NCBI RefSeq assembly: GCF_030408595.1
Contig: NZ_CP047080.1
Location: 1,943,247 to 2,007,246, forward strand
Direction of reading: 5' to 3'
DNA length: 64,000 bases
DNA from: Corynebacterium canis
Lineage (GTDB): Bacteria > Actinomycetota > Actinomycetes > Mycobacteriales > Mycobacteriaceae
Made by a program: the position numbers and the translations under genes
The notes under the pieces: model-generated
The model's input: only the letters and a program-made list of their open reading frames with translations
What the model was told of the DNA's origin: nothing
Database searches by the model: none
In this document: positions 39,100 through 48,890 of the stretch, in pieces
Numbering within the stretch: the first letter of the stretch is position 1
Layout: every line of letters begins with the position of its first letter

Positions 39100-39984
39100 G
39101 GGTTATTCAACCGCTGGGGTTTTGCCGGGTGGACTTTCCGACCTCAATACCCCCGAACATAGCAAAGGCGATACAAGGTTCCGCATAATGAATCTATGAC
39201 AAAACAAAACACAAATGCCTTGTACCGCTGGGCCAATACTAGCAAATGTTCGACTGATGAGATTATCGCGCTAGCCAACGACATCGAAACCGCAGGTTAT
39301 ACACATCATTGCCCCCTTAGTTTGGGGTTAGTCAGTAGCCTGGAATGCGCTTTGGTCTACTACTGGAGCGAAAATCTCCCGCAACGTGTGATCGCCACGA
39401 TCTATGGGGTGTCCCAACCCACGATTTCCCGCGCCATCAACGCAGTCCTTGACCTTCTGGAACGCTTTCTCCCAACCGCACCAACCGTGGAAGACCTCGT
39501 ACCAACGCGCCATCGCGTCCTCGATGGGACATTGGTCCCATGCTGGTCATGGAAAGGGCAACAACAGTTGATCAGCGGCAAACGCAAAGCCACCGGCCAC
39601 AACCTCGCAGTCTTGACCGACCAGAACGGCAATATCGAGTACATCAGCCCGCCAATGCCTGGGAGATCTCACGATAAGCGCATCGCAGATAAGCTGGGCA
39701 TCACCACCGTGTTGCCAGGCGACTATGTCACCGCCGACCTTGGGTACGTAGGTACTGGTTTTGACATCCCCCAGAAACGCAACAACGGGCAAAAGGTTCT
39801 CGAACCCTGGCAGCAGCGCTTCAACAACGCTCTTGCATCCATCCGCTGGGTCGTCGAACAAGCAATCGCCCACATCAAAAACTGGCGAATACTTCACACC
39901 GACTGCCGATTACCCATAGCCACCACGAAGCGCACAATACAAACCCTTACCAAGCTATTCTTCTACAGAAACCCCTGAATAACC
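39100..39984 (+). mobile_element. IS5-family insertion sequence
   Basis: About 885 bases around the transposase. The left end has GGGTTATTCAACCGCTGGGG at 39100-39119; the right end has AACCCCTGAATAACC at 39970-39984, whose complement is GGTTATTCAGGGGTT. The shared GGTTATTCA then GGGGTTT pattern gives imperfect terminal inverted repeats. No target duplication was obvious. Confidence 0.65.
39196..39978 (+). CDS. IS5-family DDE transposase
   Basis: 260 residues. N-terminal helix-turn-helix-like region with QRVIATIYGVSQPTISRAINAVLDLLE, then the DDE catalytic core: HRVLDGTLVP (first Asp), YVTADLGYVGTG (second Asp) and VVEQAIAHIKNWRILH (Glu). It belongs to the DDE_Tnp_4-type branch of IS5. The frame is intact, so the element may be active. 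It sits in the AT-richer insertion between the YbjN pair and ispG. Confidence 0.9.
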   Translation: MTKQNTNALYRWANTSKCSTDEIIALANDIETAGYTHHCPLSLGLVSSLECALVYYWSENLPQRVIATIYGVSQPTISRAINAVLDLLERFLPTAPTVEDLVPTRHRVLDGTLVPCWSWKGQQQLISGKRKATGHNLAVLTDQNGNIEYISPPMPGRSHDKRIADKLGITTVLPGDYVTADLGYVGTGFDIPQKRNNGQKVLEPWQQRFNNALASIRWVVEQAIAHIKNWRILHTDCRLPIATTKRTIQTLTKLFFYRNP

Positions 39985-40176
39985 TTCAACATAGCTACCC
40001 CCACGAAACGCCCCCGATATATGATTTGAAGTGCGAAATCTTTGTCAAATATTGACCCAGAAATATATCTTCGAATCGCCCTATTCCGGGGCTAAGTCAG
40101 GCCGCGTACCGCAGCGCCCCGCCGCCGGATACCTTAAGACCCGGCCGCCGCGCACGCGGGGCGCGATCGGCGAAAA

Positions 40177-41337
40177 CTAGCGGGTCACCTTCACCTCGGG
40201 CGCACCGGTAACCCCGGCATCCTCCATCGTTTCGGCGATTTTCATGGCTTCCTCGATCAATGTCTCCACGATCTGGGATTCCGGCACTGTTTTGATCACT
40301 TCGCCTTTGACAAAGATCTGGCCCTTGCCATTACCGGAGGCGACACCGAGGTCGGCGTCACGCGCCTCGCCGGGACCGTTCACCACGCACCCCATGACGG
40401 CCACGCGCAATGGCACCTCCATGCCCTCCAAGCCCGCCGTAACCTCTTCCGCCAGGGTGTACACGTCCACCTGGGCGCGGCCACAGGACGGACAGGAGAC
40501 GATCTCCAGCTTCCGCGGCCGCAGGTTCAGCGATTGCAGGATCTGATCGCCAACCTTGATTTCCTCCTTGGGGTCCGCGGACAGGGACACGCGAATGGTA
40601 TCGCCGATGCCTTGCGAAAGCAGCGCGCCAAACGCCACCGCCGATTTAATGGTGCCCTGGAATGCGGGCCCCGCCTCGGTGACGCCGAGGTGAAGCGGAT
40701 AGTCGCATTGCGCCGCCAATTGCCGGTAGGCCTCCACCATAATGACGGGGTCATTGTGCTTTACGGAGATCTTGATATCCCCGAACCCGTGTTCTTCAAA
40801 CAGGGAGGCTTCCCACAGCGCGGACTCCACCAGCGCCTCCGGGGTGGCTTTGCCGTACTTGGCCAGCAAGCGCTTGTCCAAGGACCCGGCATTGACGCCG
40901 ATTCGAATGGGTATCCCAGCTGCGCCGGCCGCCTGTGCGACCTCCTTGACGCGGCCGTCGAACTCCTTGATATTGCCGGGGTTGACGCGCACGGCGGCGC
41001 AGCCTGCGTCGATAGCCGCGAAAATATACTTGGGCTGGAAGTGAATATCCGCGATTACCGGAATCGGCGATTTCTTTGCGATGATCGGCAGCGCCTCCGC
41101 GTCCACCGTTTTCGGGCACGCCACGCGCACAATATCGCAACCCGACGCCGTGAGCTGCGCAATCTGCTGCAGCGTGCCATTCACATCGTGGGTTTTGGTG
41201 GTGGTCATGGATTGCACCGCGATGGGGTACTCCGACCCCACGCCAACGTTTCCAACCATCAGTTGCCGAGTCTTGCGCCGCGGCGCCAATACGGGCGCTG
41301 GGGCTTCGGGGAGACCAAGGCCGATGGGGGTAGACAC
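40177..41337 (-). CDS. ispG: 4-hydroxy-3-methylbut-2-enyl diphosphate synthase
   Basis: 386 residues. Iron-sulfur enzyme of the non-mevalonate isoprenoid pathway (MEcPP to HMBPP). TIM-barrel N-terminal half ([38 protein letters not shown]), and the C-terminal Fe-S domain with the CPSCGR pair and [15 protein letters not shown] (three Cys ligands). GTG start at 41337 follows AAGGAG. It shares a leftward direction with rip1 and dxr, with 46 bases between rip1 stop and ispG start, as in mycobacteria. Confidence 0.97.
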   Translation of the reverse strand: MSTPIGLGLPEAPAPVLAPRRKTRQLMVGNVGVGSEYPIAVQSMTTTKTHDVNGTLQQIAQLTASGCDIVRVACPKTVDAEALPIIAKKSPIPVIADIHFQPKYIFAAIDAGCAAVRVNPGNIKEFDGRVKEVAQAAGAAGIPIRIGVNAGSLDKRLLAKYGKATPEALVESALWEASLFEEHGFGDIKISVKHNDPVIMVEAYRQLAAQCDYPLHLGVTEAGPAFQGTIKSAVAFGALLSQGIGDTIRVSLSADPKEEIKVGDQILQSLNLRPRKLEIVSCPSCGRAQVDVYTLAEEVTAGLEGMEVPLRVAVMGCVVNGPGEARDADLGVASGNGKGQIFVKGEVIKTVPESQIVETLIEEAMKIAETMEDAGVTGAPEVKVTR

Positions 41338-41383
41338 AGTGTAAACTCCTTGAAAACTACCGGGTGAGACGCGACTTATCCTA

Positions 41384-42523
41384 TCAGCCGAATGCTCGAA
41401 TGGGATTGACTACGTCGGCGACAATCACCAGCGCACCCACCCCAATCAGCACCGCGCTCACGGCCATGGTGACCGGCATCAGACGGTCATAGTTCGCGGG
41501 ACCACCCGGCCGCAATCCACGCATTTTTCGAACAATATCGCGAACCTTTTCATAGCAGACCACCGCAATATGCCCACCGTCCAGCGGCGGCAGCGGCACC
41601 AGGTTAAACAGGGCGAGGAAGAAGTTCAGGCTCGCCAACATCATCAAAAACGTGGCCCATTGGCTGCGCTCCGCCAGCTCACCGCCCACGCGTGACGCCC
41701 CCACGACGCTCACGGGCCCTTCCTTATCGCGCTCCTCGCCGAGTATCGACGCCGCGACTCCCGGCAGCTTCGCCGGAAACGCCGCCAGCCCCTGCACCGT
41801 CGCCTGCAGCATCATGCCGGAATATTGCAGCGTCGCCGGAACGGCTTCCAGCGGACCATAGACCTTGATGGGGTCCTTAATCGGCGCCGACACCACGCCG
41901 ATCGCACCTTCTTTCGCCACCGCGACGTCGATAATCTTTTCGACGCCATCGCGCTCCACCGTCAGCGAAATGGTTTCGCCGGCAAACTTACGGACCGTGT
42001 CGCGCACCTGCACAAACGCCACCATCTCCTCGCCATTGATGTGCGTAATGCGATCGCCGACCTCAATACCCGCGTCCTGCGCCGGGCAAGCACCGCTATC
42101 CAGGCATTGCGTCTTGCCCACCGTAGCCGTGAAATCGGCGTTGAGATTGGGCAGCCCCGAGCTCACCGCAACGGTATAGAGCAGCACAAACGCCACAAGG
42201 ATATTCATCAGAATGCCGCCGGAAAGCACCAGGATGCGCTGCCAGGCCGGCTTGTACACCATCGCGTACGGACGTTCCGCCGGCGTCACCGGATCCTGCG
42301 CCGTCATGCCCGCGATATCGCAAAACCCGCCGACCGGGATCGCCTTAAGCCCGTATTCGGTACCATTGCGCGTGTACGAAAACACGGTGGGGCCGAACCC
42401 AATAAAGAAGCGCCGAACAAGCATTCCAGTTGCTTTGGCCGTACGGTAGTGCCCCCACTCGTGCAGACCAATGGTGACCATAATGCCCAAGGCGAACAGC
42501 AGAACGCCGACGAGATAGCTCAC
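41384..42523 (-). CDS. rip1: Site-2 protease, M50 family (RseP/Rip1-like)
   Basis: 379 residues. Integral membrane zinc protease that cuts anti-sigma factors or other membrane proteins within the bilayer. The HEWGH zinc motif lies near residues 21-25, LDGGH near residue 316 supplies the third ligand, and a PDZ-like domain ([19 protein letters not shown]) lies between. GTG at 42523 shares one base with the dxr stop, with GGAAGGA upstream, so it is coupled to dxr. Confidence 0.94.
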   Translation of the reverse strand: MSYLVGVLLFALGIMVTIGLHEWGHYRTAKATGMLVRRFFIGFGPTVFSYTRNGTEYGLKAIPVGGFCDIAGMTAQDPVTPAERPYAMVYKPAWQRILVLSGGILMNILVAFVLLYTVAVSSGLPNLNADFTATVGKTQCLDSGACPAQDAGIEVGDRITHINGEEMVAFVQVRDTVRKFAGETISLTVERDGVEKIIDVAVAKEGAIGVVSAPIKDPIKVYGPLEAVPATLQYSGMMLQATVQGLAAFPAKLPGVAASILGEERDKEGPVSVVGASRVGGELAERSQWATFLMMLASLNFFLALFNLVPLPPLDGGHIAVVCYEKVRDIVRKMRGLRPGGPANYDRLMPVTMAVSAVLIGVGALVIVADVVNPIRAFG

Positions 42524-43683
42524 TAAAATCCTTCCAACACCTCATGCGCGCGGGCCCGAGCTTCACGTTCGCAGGCCAGCACATCGTCGAGCCCCGAGGG
42601 TACACCAGCAAACGCGTCCGCAACACTTACCACCTCGGCCACCGTATCCACAATCCGCGGGAACCGTATCCGACCAGCCAAAAACGCCTCCGCAGCCTCC
42701 TCATTTGCGGCGTTATACACCGCCGGCCACGTCCCGCCCCGCGTGACGACGTCGCGCGCTAACGCAACGGCGGGAAACGCGACGTCATCAACCGGAGCGA
42801 AGTCCCAGGTAAAGGCCTGCGTAAAGTCGAGGGCGGGTTGGGCGTGCGGAACCCTGTTGGGCCAATCCAAAGCCAGCGAAATCGGCAGCTTCATCGACGG
42901 CGGGGAGGCCTGGGCAATCGTACACCCGTCCACAAAGGTCACCATGGAATGCACGATCGATTGCGGGTGCACCGTCACGGCGATCCGCGACGCCGGAATC
43001 CGGAACAACAAACTCGCCTCGATCAGCTCCAACCCCTTATTTACTAGCGTCGCCGAATTCAAGGTATTCATCTGCCCCATCGACCACGTCGGATGCGCCG
43101 CCGCCTGCTCCGGCGTCACATCCCACATCTGTTCCCTGCTCCAACCGCGGAACGGACCGCCGGACGCGGTAAGCACCAAGCTTTCCACCTCACGCTCGGT
43201 GCCGGAGCGCAAACACTGCGCCATCGCCGAATGCTCCGAATCCACCGGCACGAGCTGCCCCGGCTGGGCCGCATCCAACACCAGCTGCCCGCCCGCCACC
43301 AACGACTCCTTGTTCGCCAAGGCCAACCTCGCACCCGTGTGCAAAGCCGCCAAGGTGGCGCTTAATCCCAACGATCCCACGAGGGCGTTTAATACAGTAT
43401 CCGCCGCAACGCTGCGCACGAGGGTGGCCGCGGCGTCGACACCCGAAATCACCGTGCCCCCGAGGGCCTGAGCCACGCGCTCGGCGTTGTCCACCACGGC
43501 GACTTGATCCGCACGCAAGCCGAACTGGTGTGCCTGCGCCGCCACAAGCTCCGGTTGCCTACCCCCCGCAGCAATGCCCACCAGTTCGAAACGGTCGGGA
43601 TTAGCTGCGATCACCTCCAAAGCTTGAGTGCCGATTGAGCCAGTGCTGCCGAGGACCAGAACGCGTTGCATCATGCCGCTCAT
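42523..43683 (-). CDS. dxr: 1-deoxy-D-xylulose 5-phosphate reductoisomerase
   Basis: About 386 residues. Second step of the non-mevalonate isoprenoid pathway (DXP to MEP, NADPH-dependent). [15 protein letters not shown] (NADPH-binding), [34 protein letters not shown] and [27 protein letters not shown] (substrate and metal region). ATG 43683 is used; ATG at 43674 is nearly as good. dxr, rip1 and ispG form one leftward operon linking isoprenoid synthesis to intramembrane proteolysis. Confidence 0.96.
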   Translation of the reverse strand: MSGMMQRVLVLGSTGSIGTQALEVIAANPDRFELVGIAAGGRQPELVAAQAHQFGLRADQVAVVDNAERVAQALGGTVISGVDAAATLVRSVAADTVLNALVGSLGLSATLAALHTGARLALANKESLVAGGQLVLDAAQPGQLVPVDSEHSAMAQCLRSGTEREVESLVLTASGGPFRGWSREQMWDVTPEQAAAHPTWSMGQMNTLNSATLVNKGLELIEASLLFRIPASRIAVTVHPQSIVHSMVTFVDGCTIAQASPPSMKLPISLALDWPNRVPHAQPALDFTQAFTWDFAPVDDVAFPAVALARDVVTRGGTWPAVYNAANEEAAEAFLAGRIRFPRIVDTVAEVVSVADAFAGVPSGLDDVLACEREARARAHEVLEGF

Positions 43684-43858
43684 TGTCTCAAACACACGTA
43701 AGAAAACGCTCACCGTGTCATGTGACGCAACCGACGGGCGTGACGCTTCACACATATCCATCGAATTATTGCTCCTATCCGGGGGATTCGAATCGCCCCC
43801 AAATGGAAAATGTGCAAAGATATAGCCCATAAGTTATGCGTGTTAAAAGGAGAACAAC

Positions 43859-44281
43859 GTGGCAGGCAATCACACCCCCGTTCCCGAGGTCCACAACGGC
43901 GTGTCCACCCTTGACGAGCCGTCGGCGGCATGGGGCTGGCACGACATTGGTCGTGGGCCGATCCAAATCGCCGGTTGGGTTTCCGTCCTCTTCCTCCTCG
44001 CGTTTAACTTTGGCAACCACAAAGGCAACGTAGAAACCGCATGGTTGCTCGTTCTCGCCGCACTGATCAGCATCGGGCTGCTTATCCAGCTCTTCCAGCC
44101 AAAGCTGAACCAAGTGCGCACAGTGACCGCCCGCAACAAGCCGGCCGGCCACCAGGAACCAGACTGGGCTCACCTCCAGCACACCCTGCAAGGCCCGTAC
44201 GCAGATCTCACTGACTCACAGCTGCGTGCCCTGAATATCGAACCTTCGTCAGTCCAAAACCGCAAGGTCATCGAAGGTTAA
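43859..44281 (+). CDS. DUF2631 membrane protein
   Basis: 140 residues with two hydrophobic helices (residues about 37-52 and 58-80) and DIGRGPIQIAGWVSVLF, LLIQLFQPKLN, as in the actinobacterial DUF2631 family. An AGGAG lies before the GTG start. It is divergent from dxr, a placement also found in mycobacteria. Function unknown. A strong terminator follows at 44294. Confidence 0.85.
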   Translation: MAGNHTPVPEVHNGVSTLDEPSAAWGWHDIGRGPIQIAGWVSVLFLLAFNFGNHKGNVETAWLLVLAALISIGLLIQLFQPKLNQVRTVTARNKPAGHQEPDWAHLQHTLQGPYADLTDSQLRALNIEPSSVQNRKVIEG

Positions 44282-44293
44282 TACCGTATAACC

Positions 44294-44332
44294 CAAAACC
44301 CCACCGCGCCCGGCCCGGCTGGTGGGGTTTTT
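44294..44332 (+). terminator. Intrinsic terminator after DUF2631 gene
   Basis: AAAACCCCACC pairs with GGTGGGGTTTT around a GC-rich loop and is followed by T residues. It closes the DUF2631 transcript. Confidence 0.85.
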
Positions 44333-44576
44333 CGGTATGCGCACACGGCGCAGGCCTTGCCCGCTTACGCAGACTTACCCTGCCTAGGTGCGTGAGCGGC
44401 AACGAAAAGGAGGCGCTCAACCCTAAACGGGGAGCGCCTCCAACGTGGAATGGGAGTACAGGTAACCGATCGTCTAACCTCAAGTTAGATGTCAACAGGC
44501 ACGTGATTCCCATTTGCAGCTCCTAGGATACCACTGCGATCCAGCAATCCTGATTGCCAACCTAGAAAGAGGAATG
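44333..44576. other. Intergenic hairpin region, possible small RNA
   Basis: A perfect ten-base inverted repeat, GGAGGCGCTC at 44409-44418 and GAGCGCCTCC at 44432-44441, with a 13-base loop, and a shorter TCTAAC-CTCAA-GTTAGA at 44473-44489. No open frame with start and ribosome-binding site. It could be an operator or small RNA, or a terminator lacking a T run. Confidence 0.4.
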
Positions 44577-44790
44577 ACGGGGCTTATTTGGGCGTGAACA
44601 AGGATCCCGTCCGCCGTTTGATCAACCCACCCGCTGCGAAAACACCTCCCAATCACCGCTACTGCACATCTGCCGCCAGCCGTGTGCAGATGTGCCTGAG
44701 GCAGATCCTGCGTGGCCGCGTTTCCCCAGGAAAATCCGGCCCGAAAGCAAGGCACATCCTGCGCGGCAAGGCAGATCGTGCATTAACTAG
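44577..44790 (-). repeat. Deleted derivative of the MITE-like element
   Basis: Begins GGGGCTTATTTGGGCGTGAA, like the inner part of the right terminal repeat of the long elements, then CCGCCGTTTGATCAACCCACCCGCTGC and the core GTGCAGATGTGCCTGAGGCAGATCCTGCGTGGCCGCGTTTCCCCAGGA. It corresponds to the right half and centre of the element at 61034, inverted, with the other end lost near AAGGCAGATCGTGC. Confidence 0.75.
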
Positions 44791-44806
44791 ATTGAAACCC
44801 TGAAAC

Positions 44807-46384
44807 TTACACATACCCGCGCACTTTTTCGAAGATTTCCGGATACTTTTGGTCCACCTGCCGGATCGATCTCCGCACCAGGTATGCGTACAGCTGTGCT
44901 GGTATCAGCAGCACCAGCACCACGCCGAGTGTGATCAATAGGGTGTTGGCCGTGAAGCTGCCCCACACCATCAGCGCCACGCCGGGTGCCACGGGGATCC
45001 AGCCCAGCAACATCAAGATGAAAGTACTGGCCAGGGCCGCCCCGCTGAAACCGCTGCGGTCTTGCCACGGGTTCGTGCCGGGTTTCCCGGTGGGGAACGG
45101 ATTGTATGCGCTGAGCGCCGCGGAGGCTCCCGCACCGACTAGGAACCCGCCGAATGCGCCTGCGGTCACCAGCGAACTCGTGTTCTTATCTTCGGCCAGC
45201 AGGTTCATCATCACCAGATAGGCTAGGAACCCGACAAATGGCACGCTGATCGCGCCGAGGTGGCGCGCAACCACAAGGGTTTTCGCAGGCACGCCGGTCG
45301 CGATATGCAGCCAGTTTGCGGGACCATCGTAACCGTAATCATTGATGGCTACAGAGCATGCCAGCAGCGCCATGACACCTGCGCCGATATACAATTGGAA
45401 ATCGCCATTAACTCGGCCCTGGTACAGGAAAAACAGGATTAATACCGGGATAAAGATCAACGATCCCACGAAACGCGAATCGCGCCGCATATACCGAACA
45501 ACCCTCGAATACACCATCGAACCGACGGTGTGTTTCAACCCCGGCAGAATCAAGCTGCCGGAACCGCGTCGCTCGCTTTTCGAACTTCCGCTCCCTCGAT
45601 CCAGCGGCGCGATCAATCTCGCGCTCGTCGAATGCCACCACAGCCAAGCGCTGAGCGCCATCGTCACCAGGGTGATCGCAAGGCTCGCTACCGCCTTTAG
45701 GTACGCGCCTTCCGCAGCAAACACGACGATCCCCGCAGGTGCGCCCAGCGGGGTCCATACGAGCACTTGTCCGATAGCGGCATAGGTGAACACACCTTCG
45801 GCAGAAGCGCTGGAAAACGTGGCGTACCCAAGCATTACAAGCATGCCGACCGCCGCCGCGATATACACGCCCCGCTCCGTTTTCGTACGATCCATCGGCG
45901 CACTGAGCAGCGCCGCGATCGCCTCCCCAAGCAGCAGCGCATTACACAAACTCAATATCAACGCCGGCAGGAGCAACGCCACGCCAAGGCCGCTGTGCAA
46001 CGTAAAGGCGGCGATAAGCCCCGTCCCCAATGTGCACAGGCTTGCGATTACCCCACGAGATTGCATTAGGTTCGACAACGCCAGTGCCGGCAACATATCC
46101 CGCGTAGTGATCGGCATCGTGGCAAACGCCTCGGGTGCAAGTTGCTTCTCCCCCGACGGCATCATGAGCGCCACCGCAACATAAACAAACGTTCCAATCG
46201 CCACCGCTCCGGCGATTGCCATTGGCGCACCATCGTACGTTTCGACGCCCATTCCCAGACCCACCGACAAAAAGCCCGCCGCCCCATAAATAAAGGTGAA
46301 CAGCACCATCATGATGAGGGCCGGGTTGCCCTTGAGGTTGCGTTTCCACAGCAACCACTGAAGCTGCACGAGGGTACGAGTCAT
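44807..46384 (-). CDS. ABC-2 type exporter permease
   Basis: 525 residues with about twelve hydrophobic segments, starting MTRTLVQLQWLLWKRNLKGNP, the usual opening of ABC-2 type permeases. It overlaps the ATPase gene upstream by 4 bases, making a two-gene export system. Substrate unknown; the family includes lipid, antibiotic and peptide exporters. Its stop lies close to the deleted MITE-like repeat. Confidence 0.85.
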   Translation of the reverse strand: MTRTLVQLQWLLWKRNLKGNPALIMMVLFTFIYGAAGFLSVGLGMGVETYDGAPMAIAGAVAIGTFVYVAVALMMPSGEKQLAPEAFATMPITTRDMLPALALSNLMQSRGVIASLCTLGTGLIAAFTLHSGLGVALLLPALILSLCNALLLGEAIAALLSAPMDRTKTERGVYIAAAVGMLVMLGYATFSSASAEGVFTYAAIGQVLVWTPLGAPAGIVVFAAEGAYLKAVASLAITLVTMALSAWLWWHSTSARLIAPLDRGSGSSKSERRGSGSLILPGLKHTVGSMVYSRVVRYMRRDSRFVGSLIFIPVLILFFLYQGRVNGDFQLYIGAGVMALLACSVAINDYGYDGPANWLHIATGVPAKTLVVARHLGAISVPFVGFLAYLVMMNLLAEDKNTSSLVTAGAFGGFLVGAGASAALSAYNPFPTGKPGTNPWQDRSGFSGAALASTFILMLLGWIPVAPGVALMVWGSFTANTLLITLGVVLVLLIPAQLYAYLVRRSIRQVDQKYPEIFEKVRGYV

Positions 46385-47187
46385 GATTCGGACCCACTTT
46401 CGTGCGTGCGACCGGACAGCCAGCGAAGCGAATCCTCATTGAAATCCCCGCCACCGACGCATTCCACAAACACCTCGGTGAACGTCTTCCCATCGCGGAT
46501 ATCATCCACATGGCCCGCGAGCAGCACCTTGCCGTGATCGATGATCGCCACGTGATCGCACAAGCCTTCGACCAAGCTCATGACGTGCGAACTCAGCACC
46601 ACCGTGCCGCCAGCCGCGGCAAACGCACGCAAGATCTTTTGAATAATCTCGCCGGAGACTGGGTCCACCGCCTCCAGCGGTTCATCCAGTACCAGCAGCT
46701 CGGGATTGTGGATCAGCGCCGTGGCCAGCAGGATCTTTTTGGTCATGCCCGCCGAATAATCGACCACCTGTTTGTTGCGCGCTTCGGTGAGACCCAGGGC
46801 GTCGAGAAGCTCGGTGCTTCGGGTGGCGATATCGGCCCGCCGCAGCCCTCGCAAAGCGCCCACATATTCGAGGAGCTCGCCGCCGGTCAAACGGTCGAAC
46901 ACGGGGAGCCCATCAACAACCAAACCCATGCGCCGCTTCGCCTCAAGCGGATCGGTCCACGTATTGCGCCCACAAATATAGGCCTCGCCGGCGGTCGGGC
47001 GGATCAGGCCGGTAGCCATACCCAACATCGTGGTTTTGCCGGCACCGTTCGGACCAACGATGCCGTAAATGCTGCCGCGCGGTACGCCCAAACTAAGGTC
47101 ATCGACAACGGTGTTCGATCCAAATCTTTTTGTGAGGTTACGCACCTCGAAGGCGAGTTCGGTGGTCACGGGAATAGTTTCCTCCAA
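46381..47187 (-). CDS. ABC transporter ATP-binding protein
   Basis: 268 residues. ATPase with Walker A GPNGAGKTT, signature DYSAGMTKK (variant of LSGGQ), Walker B LLVLDEPLEAVDP and SSHVM. This is typical of ABC-2 exporters of the CcmA/NatA type, whose permease is encoded next. The non-canonical YSAGM signature is common in this subfamily. Confidence 0.9.
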   Translation of the reverse strand: MEETIPVTTELAFEVRNLTKRFGSNTVVDDLSLGVPRGSIYGIVGPNGAGKTTMLGMATGLIRPTAGEAYICGRNTWTDPLEAKRRMGLVVDGLPVFDRLTGGELLEYVGALRGLRRADIATRSTELLDALGLTEARNKQVVDYSAGMTKKILLATALIHNPELLVLDEPLEAVDPVSGEIIQKILRAFAAAGGTVVLSSHVMSLVEGLCDHVAIIDHGKVLLAGHVDDIRDGKTFTEVFVECVGGGDFNEDSLRWLSGRTHESGSES

Positions 47188-47223
47188 TGTATCGATTAAC
47201 TATCCCCACTCTAACCCAGGCCG

Positions 47224-48321
47224 TCAGCGCTCCTCGGCGGCCAATTGGCCACACGCGGCGGCAATCTCCTGCCCGCGGGTATCACGAACCGTGCACGGCA
47301 CACCCTGCGCCTCCACCCGGCGCACAAACTCATCCTGGCGGTGACGCGGCGAGGCATCCCACTGCGAACCCGGCGTCGGATTCAACGGGATCAGATTCAC
47401 ATGCACGAGCGAACCCAAGGCCCGGTGCAGCTTCTCGCCCAGCATATCGGCGCGCCAATCGTGATCGTTCACATCGCGAATGAGCGCGTATTCGATGGAC
47501 ACGCGGCGGCCGGTGCAATCCGCGTAGTAGCGCGCGGCGTCGAGAACCTCGCTGACGGGCCAGCGGTTATTCACCGGCACTAGGGTATCGCGCAACTCAT
47601 CATCGGGAGTGTGCAAAGAAACCGCAAGTGTGACCGAAAGGCCCTCATCCGCAAGCTTACGAATCGCGGGCGCCAAACCCACCGTGGACACCGTCACATT
47701 ACGCTGCGAGATCCCAAAGCCATCCGGGGTCGGCTGTGTAATCTGGCGGACCGCGCTGACCACCCGCTTGTAATTGGCCAGCGGCTCCCCCATGCCCATA
47801 AAAACAATGTTCGATAGGCGCCCGCCTTCGGCTCGCATCGTTGCGGCGGCCGCGCGCACCTGATCGACGATCTCAGCGGTGGACAAATTACGATCCAAAC
47901 CGCCCTGGCCCGTGGCGCAAAACGGGCAGGCCATGCCGCAGCCAGCCTGGGAAGAAATGCACAACGTGGCGCGATCCGGGTAACGCATCAGCACAGATTC
48001 GAGCAAAGTTTCATCATGGAGGCGCCACAGCGTCTTGCTGGTTTGGCCATTATCGCACGAAATTTCGCGCAACGGGGTCATGAGCACGGGGAACAATGCC
48101 TCTTGCACCGCCGCCCGCGCCGCGGCCGGAAGATCCGTCATGGTCGCCGGATCCGCCTCCAACCGGCCGTAATAATGGCGCGCGATTTGGTTCGCACGGA
48201 ATTTCGGTAGACCTAATGCTGTGACCGCTGAGCAACGTTCCTGCGGGGTCAAATCTGCAAAATGGGTTGGTGGCATCCCACGTTTCTGGGCTGTGAACAC
48301 TAAGGGAAGATTTTGAGCCAT
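47224..48321 (-). CDS. rlmN: Dual-specificity 23S rRNA / tRNA methyltransferase RlmN
   Basis: About 365 residues from ATG 48321. Radical SAM enzyme methylating C2 of A2503 in 23S rRNA and A37 in some tRNAs. The cluster motif is [11 protein letters not shown], followed by [29 protein letters not shown], and [13 protein letters not shown]. The late Cys in [11 protein letters not shown] is the second catalytic cysteine. The frame extends upstream without a better start. Confidence 0.95.
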   Translation of the reverse strand: MAQNLPLVFTAQKRGMPPTHFADLTPQERCSAVTALGLPKFRANQIARHYYGRLEADPATMTDLPAAARAAVQEALFPVLMTPLREISCDNGQTSKTLWRLHDETLLESVLMRYPDRATLCISSQAGCGMACPFCATGQGGLDRNLSTAEIVDQVRAAAATMRAEGGRLSNIVFMGMGEPLANYKRVVSAVRQITQPTPDGFGISQRNVTVSTVGLAPAIRKLADEGLSVTLAVSLHTPDDELRDTLVPVNNRWPVSEVLDAARYYADCTGRRVSIEYALIRDVNDHDWRADMLGEKLHRALGSLVHVNLIPLNPTPGSQWDASPRHRQDEFVRRVEAQGVPCTVRDTRGQEIAAACGQLAAEER

Positions 48322-48391
48322 AATGCAATCTATCTTTCCATGACGGCATAAAAAAGTTGAACCGCGAGCAGCAAGCACGTTCAATGGAAAT

Positions 48392-48847
48392 ATGAACACC
48401 ACGAATTCACCACACGAAGACCGCTATCAGCCGAACACCCCCGAACCCGGAACGCACCCCGATCCGATCGCGCAGGATCAATACGCCGGGCACGACACCC
48501 ACGACACCACGGCATTCGACGCCCCACACACGGAACCAGACACCGCATTAGTGCCGGTCACGCCGAACGAACCTGCCGAGATCACGCAGCCGACACAACG
48601 AAAAGTTGTGGGATCTTTCGCCGGCGGCACCTGGGTCGCATTGATAGCCGGCGCGCTGCTGCTGATTCTGCTGCTTATCTTTATCTTGCAAAACCAACAG
48701 CAAACGCAGCTTAACCTGCTTGCTTGGTCGTTTAGCTTCCCGGCTGGTGTCGGCTACCTGCTCGCCGCAATTACCGGCGCGCTCATCATGGCACTGGTTG
48801 GGGGCGTGCGTATGCTCCAGCTTCGCCGCCAGGTTCGAAACCCATAG
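48392..48847 (+). CDS. LapA-domain (DUF1049) membrane protein
   Basis: 151 residues. The first 70 are polar and Pro/His/Asp-rich. Two hydrophobic helices follow ([23 protein letters not shown] and [20 protein letters not shown]), ending [12 protein letters not shown], as in LapA/DUF1049 proteins that help assemble envelope components. Divergent from rlmN. A possible hairpin terminator lies 20 bases past the stop. Confidence 0.85.
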   Translation: MNTTNSPHEDRYQPNTPEPGTHPDPIAQDQYAGHDTHDTTAFDAPHTEPDTALVPVTPNEPAEITQPTQRKVVGSFAGGTWVALIAGALLLILLLIFILQNQQQTQLNLLAWSFSFPAGVGYLLAAITGALIMALVGGVRMLQLRRQVRNP

Positions 48848-48866
48848 CGGGCCCGGCAGCTTTAGC

Positions 48867-48890
48867 CCGCGCGGCAAAAGTTCCGCGCGG
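48867..48890. terminator. Possible shared hairpin between convergent genes
   Basis: CCGCGCGG at 48867-48874 and again at 48883-48890 can pair around an eight-base loop, between the convergent LapA and cdsA genes. No T run follows, so this is a weak call. Confidence 0.3.
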
